Source: Planctomycetota bacterium (GTDB lineage Bacteria; Planctomycetota; UBA8742; JACQVU01). Taken from it: a stretch of DNA of 12,220 bases. The notes below the pieces were generated by a model that was not told the origin of the DNA, did no database searches, and saw nothing but the letters and a program-made list of their open reading frames with translations. Location of the stretch: positions 1 to 12,220 of the forward strand of contig JACQVU010000420.1 in NCBI GenBank assembly GCA_016209585.1, given 5' to 3'. How positions within the stretch are numbered: the stretch's first letter is position 1; each line of letters starts with the position of its first letter. The translations under genes and the position numbers were made by a program. Below are positions 6,309-12,220 of the stretch, in pieces.

Positions 6309-7475
6309 ATGCGCACACACCTTCATGCCCTGCTGCTCGCGCTGCTCATTCCGTTCGTCGCCGTTCCCGCGTCGCGCGCCGGAGAAGCGCCGGGCGCGTC
6401 ACCGGGCGGGGAGACGCCGGCCGCGGCCACCGAGGAGGAGGAGGCGCTGGGCCGCAAGTTGGGGTTCGCGCCCGACGACCTGAAGGTGGCGCGCGACACT
6501 TTCATCTATCGCCCCGCGCCGTTCAAGATGACGGTGAAACCGCTGGCCGAGCCGACGCCCACCGCGCCCTGGCGTCGCGCGCGGTTGGAGTGGCCCACCA
6601 CCACGCTCTCGGAACACGAGGAGAACAACACTGCCTACGGCATCTGGTATGAGCCGGCGGCGGGCGCGGACACGGTGATGCTCATTCTCCCCTACTGGGG
6701 CGGCAGCGATCTGCTGCTGGAGGAGTTCATCGCCCAGCGTTTCGCGCGGCTGGGGTACGCGGCCGTGGTCGTGCCGCTGGCCTACCAGTTCGAGCGTGCG
6801 CCGTTCGAGAACGGCAAGCGCGTGCGGTCCGGGCGGTACACGGTGTCGTCGAACCTGCGGCGGACGCGGGTTTCGTGGGAGCAATCGACGAAAGACCCGC
6901 AGCGCCTCATGTCCTGGTTGCGCGCGGAGAAGGGCTACCGGCGGTTCGGCGTGCTGGGGATTTCACTGGGGGCGCACATCGGGGCGCTGCTGTACAGCGT
7001 GTGCGACGACCTCTCGGTGGGGGTCTTCTGCCTGGCGGGAGGCAACCTGCACGAACTGGTGTGGAACGACTCGACCGAGACGCGCGACATGAAGGCCGAG
7101 TTGATCGCCCAGAGCGTGGGGTATGACCACCTCAAGAAATGGATGCGCCCGTTTGACGCCGTCTACTACGCCGCCGGCGCCCTGAAGCGCAAGAACGGCA
7201 TTCTCATGGTGAACGGCGCCAAGGACGACATCGTGCCGCTCGCCAACGCCAGGATTCTCAACGACGCCTTCGGCAATCCCGAGATGATCACCTTGCCTTC
7301 CGATCACGTCGGTTCGATGGCGCTGCTCATGTTGCAGTTCACCAAGGTCACCCGCCACGTGCGCGAGGTGTGGGACCCGCAACCCTCCGGGCCGGCGGCT
7401 TCCCCCGCGCCGGCGCCGCCCGATCCCGCCGGCCCTCCCGCCGATGGGGACACAAGCGGGGGCGAGGAGTTCTGA
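6309..7475 (+). CDS. Secreted alpha/beta hydrolase (ABHD18/dienelactone-hydrolase-like)
   Basis: 388 residues. Residues 1-24 form a Sec signal peptide: a short basic N-terminus, hydrophobic LLLALLIPFVAV, and a likely cut after SRA at 22-24. The mature protein is therefore periplasmic or outside the cell. After an acidic Ala/Pro-rich stretch (25-55) comes an alpha/beta-hydrolase fold: strand VMLILPYWGG (123-132) with the oxyanion-side loop, nucleophile elbow GISLG at 217-221 (Ser219), NGAKDDIVPL at 302-311 (Asp306 or Asp307 as the acid) and SDHVG at 331-335 (His333). The full catalytic triad is present, so an esterase or lipase-like hydrolase is likely, but the substrate is unknown. The C-terminus from about 357 is a disordered Pro/Ala/Gly tail. 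The start is supported by the signal peptide and the promoter spacing. It is a single-gene unit, divergent from the solute-binding gene. Confidence 0.85.
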   Translation: MRTHLHALLLALLIPFVAVPASRAGEAPGASPGGETPAAATEEEEALGRKLGFAPDDLKVARDTFIYRPAPFKMTVKPLAEPTPTAPWRRARLEWPTTTLSEHEENNTAYGIWYEPAAGADTVMLILPYWGGSDLLLEEFIAQRFARLGYAAVVVPLAYQFERAPFENGKRVRSGRYTVSSNLRRTRVSWEQSTKDPQRLMSWLRAEKGYRRFGVLGISLGAHIGALLYSVCDDLSVGVFCLAGGNLHELVWNDSTETRDMKAELIAQSVGYDHLKKWMRPFDAVYYAAGALKRKNGILMVNGAKDDIVPLANARILNDAFGNPEMITLPSDHVGSMALLMLQFTKVTRHVREVWDPQPSGPAASPAPAPPDPAGPPADGDTSGGEEF

Positions 7476-7478
7476 TAT

Positions 7479-7500
7479 CCGGCGTCAGCCGCCGCGCCGG
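7479..7500 (+). other. Weak stem-loop after the hydrolase gene
   Basis: CCGGCG (7479-7484) pairs with CGCCGG (7495-7500) around 10 bases, starting three bases after the hydrolase stop codon. No T-run follows, so it may protect the 3' end rather than terminate. Such stems arise by chance in DNA of this GC content. Confidence 0.3.
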
Positions 7501-7525
7501 CCGGAACGGCGAAAACCGACAAATG

Positions 7526-7553
7526 TTGCAAGCGATCCGCGCGCTGTTATATT
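7526..7553 (+). promoter_or_regulatory. Predicted promoter of the H1-like/NtrC operon
   Basis: TTGCAA (7526-7531), a 16-base spacer and TATATT (7548-7553) give a reasonable housekeeping promoter in an otherwise GC-rich region. The start would fall near 7560, leaving a 5' UTR of about 50 nt. AAGGGG at 7598-7603, eight bases before the ATG at 7612, is the likely ribosome binding site. Confidence 0.5.
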
Positions 7554-7611
7554 CTCCGCGCGCGCGATCTCCCGATCCGGCTTCACTACCCGCTAGCAAG
7601 GGGCGTCAGGC

Positions 7612-8226
7612 ATGCAGTCGGTACCCAGCGACAAGGTCAGGTTCATCGGGCGTCTCTACAAGGAGCGGCCGGAGATCTCCCAACTTGAGGTCTTCGCGGC
7701 GCTGAAGAAAGAGTTCGGCAAGGCTATCGCGCCGGCGCTGTTGCGCGACGTGAAGAAGAAACTGGGCATCGCCGTCGGTCCCGATGCGTCCAAGCAACGC
7801 CGGAAGGCGCGCCACGCCACCACCGCGCGCGCGGCGGGCAAGGCGGCCAGGCGTGCCGGTGGAAAGAAGGCGGCCGGGCGCGCCGCGACGCGGGCGCGCA
7901 CGGCGAAGCAGGCTGCTCCGGCGCCCGCGCCAACCCCGGCGCCAGCCGCGAGTGAACCGGCCGTGACGCCAGCGGACGCGCCCCGCGCGCGCGGTCGCGG
8001 GCGGCGGGCGGTGGACCTGCAGAAGGTGACGATGACCCACCTGCCGGAGTACATGGTGGTGGCGGTGGTGGGGGAAGAGGTGCACTCCTTCCAATCCGCC
8101 TCCCGCGCGCAGGCGAAGCGTCACATCAAGTATCTGATCGAGGAGCGCGGGTATCCGGTGACCACCATCGGCTTCTATCACCGCAGCGGGTACGACGTGA
8201 CGACGACAGTGAAAGTGAAGTTCTGA
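7612..8226 (+). CDS. Histone H1-like DNA-binding protein with extra C-terminal domain
   Basis: 204 residues in three parts. Residues 5-53 form a compact helical domain (SDKVRFIGRLYKERPEISQL, then a KKEFGKAIAPALL helix pair) that looks like a small helix-turn-helix or winged fold. Residues 60-132 are a Lys/Arg/Ala- then Pro/Ala-rich linker like histone H1 and AlgP tails (KAARRAGGKKAAGRAATRAR, 77-96). Residues 135-204 form a folded alpha/beta domain with MVVAVVGEEVHSFQSASRAQ (148-167) and a terminal beta hairpin. The basic tail argues for nucleoid or DNA binding. I do not recognise the C-terminal domain. The gene is followed after seven bases by the response regulator, so the two are very likely cotranscribed. 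A shadow frame on the opposite strand is not credible. The function is inferred from composition only. Confidence 0.75.
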   Translation: MQSVPSDKVRFIGRLYKERPEISQLEVFAALKKEFGKAIAPALLRDVKKKLGIAVGPDASKQRRKARHATTARAAGKAARRAGGKKAAGRAATRARTAKQAAPAPAPTPAPAASEPAVTPADAPRARGRGRRAVDLQKVTMTHLPEYMVVAVVGEEVHSFQSASRAQAKRHIKYLIEERGYPVTTIGFYHRSGYDVTTTVKVKF

Positions 8227-8233
8227 GCGAGCG

Positions 8234-9613
8234 ATGCCGCGGCCGCGCGTGATGGTGGTCGACGACGAAGTCTTCATGCGGGAGTCGCTTGAAGAGACGC
8301 TCTCCCGCGCCGGTTTCGACGTGCAGACCCACGCGGAGGCGTCCGGCGCGCTGGAAGCGTTCCGGCGCTCGCCTCCCGACCTGGTGATCACCGATCTCAA
8401 CATGCCCGGCATGCGCGGGGACGAGTTGATCCCGGCGCTGCGCGCCGTGGCCGACGACGTTCCCATCATCCTGATCACGGCGTACGCCACGCTCGACAAC
8501 GCCGTGGCCGTGATGAAGCGGGGAGCGTTCGACTACATCCAGAAGCCTTTTACGGCCGACGCCATCGAGGTCGCGGCCGCCAAGGCGCTGGAGGTGCGGC
8601 GCCTGAAGATGGAGAACCAGGCGCTCAAGGATGACCAGAAAGCGGCGCTGAGCCACGATTTCGTTCCCGGCGAGAGCGCGGCGATGAAGGCCCTGTTCGC
8701 GCAGGTGCGCAAGGTGGCCGAGTCCGGGGCCACCGTGCTCATCTCGGGAGAAAGCGGCACCGGTAAGGAGGTGGTGGCTCGCGCCATCCACCTCGGCGGC
8801 CCGCGCGCGCGCGCGCCCTTCTACGCCGTCAATTGCGCGGCCCTCTCCGCCGGACTCCTGGAAAGCGAACTCTTCGGCCACGAGAAGGGCGCTTTCACCG
8901 GCGCCGACCGCCAGCGCCGCGGGCGGTTCGAACTGGCCGACGGCGGCGCCATTCTGCTCGACGAAGTGTCGGAGATTGATCCGGGGCTTCAGGCCAAACT
9001 CCTGCGCGTTCTCCAGGAGCGCGAGTTCGAGCGCGTCGGCTCCAGCGAGCGCATTCAGGTCGACGTCCGCGTCATCGCCACCACCAACCGAGACCTCCCC
9101 CGCGAGGTCCAGAAAGGGCGCTTCCGCGAAGACCTCTACTTCCGCCTCAACGTCATTCCCATCCACGTCCCGCCGCTGCGCGAGCGGCCGGACGACATCC
9201 CGGCGCTGGCCCGCCATTTCGCGGCGAAGTTCGCGCGGCGTGACGGCCGCGCCGTGCCCGACATCCCCCCGGAGACCATGGCGCTCTTCTCGCGCTATCA
9301 CTGGCCCGGCAACGTCCGCGAACTGGCCAACGTCATCGAACGCGCCACCACGCTGGCTCCCGGCCAGCCGCTGCGCGATGGCGACATCGCCCCGTGGTTG
9401 ACGGAAACGGCCACCACCCGAGGCGAGGCGCTGGTGGCGGGGATGTCGATCGACGACATGGAACACCGCCTCACCGAGGTCACGTTGCGGGCCTTCGCGG
9501 GCGACCGCAACCGCACGGCGGACGCGCTCGGCATCACCACCAAGACGCTGCGCGCGAAGATGCGCAAGTGGGGTCTTCTCCCCCCCGCCGAAGAGGGCGC
9601 GGAACAGGAGTGA
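8234..9613 (+). CDS. NtrC-family sigma-54-dependent response regulator
   Basis: 459 residues, the normal length for the NtrC/AtoC/FlgR class of cytoplasmic transcription activators that remodel sigma-54 RNA polymerase. Receiver domain 1-120: acidic pair Asp10/Asp11, phospho-acceptor Asp54 in TDLNMPGM, Thr82 and Lys104 in the QKP motif. A short coiled-coil linker spans about 119-137. AAA+ domain: Walker A GESGTGK (172-178), sigma-54 contact loop GAFTGA (219-224), Walker B ILLDE (240-244), the RFREDLYFRLNV segment, and WPGNVREL as sensor II. A Fis-type helix-turn-helix lies at about 425-447. All key residues are intact, so it should be a phosphorylation-gated activator. No sensor kinase gene lies beside it. 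It overlaps nothing but follows the H1-like gene by seven bases. A role in the flagellar hierarchy is plausible from the window but unproven. Confidence 0.95.
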   Translation: MPRPRVMVVDDEVFMRESLEETLSRAGFDVQTHAEASGALEAFRRSPPDLVITDLNMPGMRGDELIPALRAVADDVPIILITAYATLDNAVAVMKRGAFDYIQKPFTADAIEVAAAKALEVRRLKMENQALKDDQKAALSHDFVPGESAAMKALFAQVRKVAESGATVLISGESGTGKEVVARAIHLGGPRARAPFYAVNCAALSAGLLESELFGHEKGAFTGADRQRRGRFELADGGAILLDEVSEIDPGLQAKLLRVLQEREFERVGSSERIQVDVRVIATTNRDLPREVQKGRFREDLYFRLNVIPIHVPPLRERPDDIPALARHFAAKFARRDGRAVPDIPPETMALFSRYHWPGNVRELANVIERATTLAPGQPLRDGDIAPWLTETATTRGEALVAGMSIDDMEHRLTEVTLRAFAGDRNRTADALGITTKTLRAKMRKWGLLPPAEEGAEQE

Positions 9614-10021
9614 CGGCGCGGGAGTTGACCTCTGGGGTCAGAGGGCGGGGCAGATCCGTATCGCAGGCCGGGCAGACGTCGTAGGGATCGATCCGGAGAT
9701 TGACGTCTGGGTGTGAGGAGCCGTTATCGGAGACGGTAACGGCGTATCCGAAGAGTCACGGGCGGCAACCGTGCAACGCGACGTGCGAAACCCGTTGTCG
9801 GAACGGGAGTTACGGCTACATCCTGGCGCTCGCTCTCGGCCGGGCACGCTCCTTGCGCTTTGAGGGTGCAGGTTTGGTTCAGTGCCCTTGAAGGTGGTGG
9901 GACAGAGCAGTCGGTAGCGCTGCGTCTCCTGCGCACAAGCCACAAACCCACTCTCACTCGCAGGCGATCGGCTTTCTTCCCACCTCCCTATACCGCGACC
10001 CGGCCGAAAAAGCCGGATGTG
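9614..10021 (+). ncRNA. Hairpin-rich non-coding stretch (candidate structured RNA or long 3' UTR)
   Basis: No credible gene in this 408-bp stretch. On the plus strand: CCTCTG/CAGAGG with a GGGT loop (9629-9644); CAGACGTC/GACGTCTG (9673-9680 with 9702-9709) around the palindrome GGATCGATCC; GCCGTTATC/GGTAACGGC (9720-9728 with 9735-9743, one G-U); CACGG/CCGTG (9757-9773); CCCGTT/AACGGG (9791-9807); and CCGGC/GCCGG (10000-10016). The ends also complement each other: 9641-9658 with 10014-10030, about 15 pairs with two mismatches and one bulge. A strong terminator follows at once. No promoter was found inside, so it may be read through from the regulator operon. It lacks the conserved cores of RNase P RNA, tmRNA, SRP RNA or 6S RNA. 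Confidence 0.4.
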
Positions 10022-10058
10022 ACCCGCCTCGGAACGGTCTGAGGCGGGTTGCTTTTTT
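10022..10058 (+). terminator. Strong intrinsic terminator
   Basis: ACCCGCCTC (10022-10030) pairs perfectly with GAGGCGGGT (10041-10049) around a 10-base loop, and TGC plus T6 (10053-10058) follows. It should end transcripts coming from the regulator operon and its downstream structured region, insulating the FHA gene. Confidence 0.92.
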
Positions 10059-10100
10059 GGCGCGTTCCGTGGTCCGTATCGGCGTGACCGGAGCGGGCCG

Positions 10101-10129
10101 TCGGCAAAAGGCCGCCGGGATGCTATGAT
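10101..10129 (+). promoter_or_regulatory. Extended -10 promoter of the FHA gene (leaderless)
   Basis: TGC-TATGAT (10121-10129) is a perfect extended -10 with a 5/6 hexamer. TCGGCA (10101-10106), 4/6 to TTGACA, lies 17 bases upstream. The ATG at 10137 sits seven bases after the -10, where transcription should start, and no SD precedes it. The mRNA is probably leaderless, as for the hydrolase. Confidence 0.6.
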
Positions 10130-10136
10130 CTTCTCC

Positions 10137-12220
10137 ATGCGTTTCATCCTGCGCATCGTGGCCGGCGAGGGGCTGGGAGCCGAGTTCGAGGCCTCCGAGG
10201 GGCGGCGCGTGGTGGTGGGCCGCGCCGCGGACGCGGATGTCAAATTGCTTATCGGCGAGGTCTCTCGCCGGCATTGCGAGTTCGCCTGCGAGGGCGGCGC
10301 GCTGACCGTCCGCGACGCTGGATCCCGCGGCGGCACCTACGTGAACGGCGCCCGCGTGGCCGAATACGTCCTGTCGCGCGGCGACACCGTGAAGGTCGGT
10401 CCCGTGGTTTTCGAGGTCGTGACACCCGACCAATCGCCGGCGCCGCCCGCGCCGCCCGTCGGCCACGACGTCACCGTGGCTGAGGGCGCCGCCACCCCGC
10501 CGCCTTCGCCGGTCCGGCGGGACCCGCCGCCCGGCTTTCCGGCGCCGGCGTCGCGTGAGGCGGACCTGCTGTTCGGCCGGATCGCGGTGGGACGCGGGCT
10601 GGTGAGCGAGGCCGACCTGGAGCGGGCCATCGCGGCGCAGGAGGAGGACCGCCGCCGGGGCGCGCCCGCGTGCATCGGGGCCGTGCTGGCGTCGCTGGGC
10701 TTGATCTCCGCGGAACAGGTGGAAGCCGTCGCCGCCGTCCAGCGGTACGCCAACAACCGGGAGGATCAGCGCCAATTCGGCATGTTGGCGGTGCGCAACG
10801 GTTTTCTCACCGAGGCGCGCCTGGAAGAGGTTCTGGAGGAGCAGAAGACGCGCTTCGCGCGGACCGGGAGCGTGGCGCCCGTGGGCGAACTGCTCGTCGA
10901 GCACGGATTGCTCACGCCACAGAAGGTGCGCGCCCTTCTCGTCCAGCAGGAGCGGCTCAAGGCTCGCAAGGCGGAAGCGGGCGCGGGCGCCGCGGGCCAG
11001 GCTCCGACGCCGCCATCGGGCGGGCGCCGGCCGGTTTCCGGACCGCTTCGGCCGCTGGCGCATGGGCGCGGTCCATCGTCTGCGGCGCTCCCACGCACGC
11101 CCGCGCCGGAGCCGGAGCCGGGGCCACCGCCCGACGCGGCGATCCCAAGCGTGCCCGCGCCCGCGGTCGGCGCGCTCCCGGACGCGCCCCCCGCCCCTTC
11201 CCCGGCGCCGGCGGAGCCGGGCTTGTCGGAGTCGGGGCCGGCGCCGCGAGCGCCGCCGCCGGCCCAGCCGGAGGTCGAGGAGGCTGGCGACACGCTCTTC
11301 GGTCGCGTGGCGCTCTCCCGCGGGTTTATCACCCAGGAACAACTTGAAACGCTGCTGGCAGCCCAGCAGCAGGATCAGCCGCCGGGCGAGCAGAAGACGC
11401 TGGGCGATCTCGCGCGCGAACTTGGTCTGCTCAGCGACGAACAAGTCGCCGCCGTCATCGCGGAACAGGATCGCCGCGAGGCCGCCGCGGCGGCGCGGCC
11501 CGCGGGCTTGGCGGCTCCGGACGGCGCGCCGGCGCCTTCCAAGCCGAGCGGCGACCCGACCCGCTTCGGAACGTTGGCCGTGAGGAACCGCTTCGCCACG
11601 GAGGCGCAGGTGGAGGAGTGCGTGGCGTTCCAGGAGACGTTGCGCAGCCACGGCGATTCCCGGACGCCCCGCATCGGCGAATTGCTCATCGAGCGGGGCT
11701 ATCTGAAGAAGCAGGAGGTGTTCGCCGTCCTCCGCCACCAGCAGCGCGTGCGCCACGGCCGCCGGCCGCCGCGCGGCGGGTCGGCGCGCCTCGCGCCCGT
11801 CGGGCCGGTCGCCGCGGCGGAGCGCGCCGGTCCGCCCCCCATCATCATCGCGGGCGGGGTGCTGGCGGTGACGCTCGTCGTGGTTCTCGCCCTGCTCCTC
11901 TGGCCCGGCAAGGGCGGCGACGTCTCGCCGCGGCCCGCCCCCACGGCCACGCTCGCGGTCGAGCCGCCGCCTTCCTCCGCGCCCGCCCCGCCGGGCGGCG
12001 GTGGCGAGAGCGCCGCCCGTTCGCCGGCGAACGACGACAATTGGTGGAACCAGCCCAGCCAGGTGAAACGCACCTGGGACCCGGACGCGAAACTGGCGCG
12101 CAAGCCGGCGAAGCCCGACCGGCCGTCGGATCCCACGCCCGCGCCGGCGTCGGACCCCGACGCGCCGGTGTTCGAGCCGGAGCCGGGCGGCGCGCCCATC
12201 GCCGGCCCCGCCCCCGCCCC
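10137..12220 (+). CDS. FHA-domain membrane protein with four GspE-N/MshEN-like modules (3' end outside window)
   Basis: Plus-strand frame open from ATG 10137 to the window edge (694 codons seen). Residues 1-95 are an FHA domain, which reads phosphothreonine: GR at 28-29, SRRH at 43-46, and GSRGGTYVNG at 62-71 hold the conserved Gly-Arg, Ser-x-x-His and Asn-Gly residues. Four modules of about 55-60 residues follow, near 145-203, 214-271, 388-445 and 477-536. Each pairs two half-repeats of the type FGxxAVxxGxxTExxLExxLxxQ and xGELLxxxGLLxxxxVxxxLxxQ, like the N-terminal domains of GspE/PilB/MshE ATPases, some of which bind c-di-GMP. Pro/Ala-rich linkers separate them. IIIAGGVLAVTLVVVLALLL (569-588) is one transmembrane helix. 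After it comes a Pro-rich tail with NWWNQP. The N-terminal part should be cytoplasmic and the tail outside the inner membrane. It probably acts as a signalling scaffold near Ser/Thr kinases or a secretion/pilus machine; the exact role is unknown. Confidence 0.85.
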   Translation, partial: MRFILRIVAGEGLGAEFEASEGRRVVVGRAADADVKLLIGEVSRRHCEFACEGGALTVRDAGSRGGTYVNGARVAEYVLSRGDTVKVGPVVFEVVTPDQSPAPPAPPVGHDVTVAEGAATPPPSPVRRDPPPGFPAPASREADLLFGRIAVGRGLVSEADLERAIAAQEEDRRRGAPACIGAVLASLGLISAEQVEAVAAVQRYANNREDQRQFGMLAVRNGFLTEARLEEVLEEQKTRFARTGSVAPVGELLVEHGLLTPQKVRALLVQQERLKARKAEAGAGAAGQAPTPPSGGRRPVSGPLRPLAHGRGPSSAALPRTPAPEPEPGPPPDAAIPSVPAPAVGALPDAPPAPSPAPAEPGLSESGPAPRAPPPAQPEVEEAGDTLFGRVALSRGFITQEQLETLLAAQQQDQPPGEQKTLGDLARELGLLSDEQVAAVIAEQDRREAAAAARPAGLAAPDGAPAPSKPSGDPTRFGTLAVRNRFATEAQVEECVAFQETLRSHGDSRTPRIGELLIERGYLKKQEVFAVLRHQQRVRHGRRPPRGGSARLAPVGPVAAAERAGPPPIIIAGGVLAVTLVVVLALLLWPGKGGDVSPRPAPTATLAVEPPPSSAPAPPGGGGESAARSPANDDNWWNQPSQVKRTWDPDAKLARKPAKPDRPSDPTPAPASDPDAPVFEPEPGGAPIAGPAPA

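Noticed and set aside
9620..9755. Minus-strand short frame with a CPAC zinc-ribbon-like motif
   Set aside because: No good start or RBS, a stop shortly upstream, and only one Cys pair. Its apparent order follows from the hairpin sequence on the other strand.
9614..10058. RNase P RNA, tmRNA, SRP RNA or 6S RNA
   Set aside because: None of their conserved cores, such as the RNase P GAGGAAAGTCC block or the tmRNA T-loop, is present on either strand.
9954..11756. Minus-strand reading frame of 600 codons
   Set aside because: Shadow of the FHA gene; it would also cross the terminator and the FHA promoter, and shows no domain.
1..12220. CRISPR arrays, tRNA genes, insertion sequences, attachment sites
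   Set aside because: No regularly spaced short repeats with unique spacers, no cloverleaf with a T-loop, no transposase or integrase frame was seen. The only arrays are the flagellin units and the heptamers.

Overview
The window is GC-rich bacterial DNA with long, strongly biased coding regions. Part of a motility locus lies on the minus strand and a set of regulatory or envelope genes on the plus strand. The mix is a giant flagellin, an NtrC-type sigma-54 activator, a lysine/alanine-rich histone-H1-like protein, and an FHA protein with GspE-N/MshEN-like repeats. It resembles deep-branching environmental Gram-negatives, with Planctomycetota or another PVC-type lineage as the best guess. There is no rRNA or other marker gene, so the taxonomy is inference only.

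Layout. (1) 4059 to 1, minus: the first 1353 codons of a giant flagellin, cut by the window edge. It has a canonical flagellin N-terminal helical domain, a beta-propeller-like insert, and at least three tandem units of about 214 residues (642-bp period). (2) 4060-4691: the flagellin leader. It holds a good sigma-28 (FliA) type promoter, a 290-nt structured 5' UTR, and a hairpin that presents the Shine-Dalgarno as an ACGGAG hexaloop. A second ACGGA-loop hairpin lies about 60 nt upstream, the arrangement expected for CsrA control of flagellin translation. (3) 4692-6176, minus: a family-1-like ABC solute-binding protein with an EF-hand-type loop and no visible signal peptide. (4) 6177-6308: a divergent intergenic region with a 10-bp inverted repeat and ten tandem heptamers (consensus ACTGACA), one of which supplies the -35 of the next gene. 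(5) 6309-7475, plus: an exported alpha/beta hydrolase, probably leaderless. (6) 7612-8226 and 8234-9613, plus: a two-gene operon of the H1-like protein and an NtrC-family response regulator. (7) 9614-10058: a 445-bp non-coding, hairpin-rich stretch closed by a strong intrinsic terminator, either a structured RNA or a long 3' UTR. (8) 10137 to the right edge, plus: an FHA protein with four GspE-N-like modules and one transmembrane helix, again apparently leaderless.

How they may work together: the flagellin appears controlled at transcription (FliA-like promoter) and at translation (CsrA-like hairpins). The NtrC-type regulator could belong to the same motility hierarchy, but no sigma-54 promoter was found here to prove it. 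The FHA protein looks like a phosphothreonine-reading scaffold at the inner membrane.
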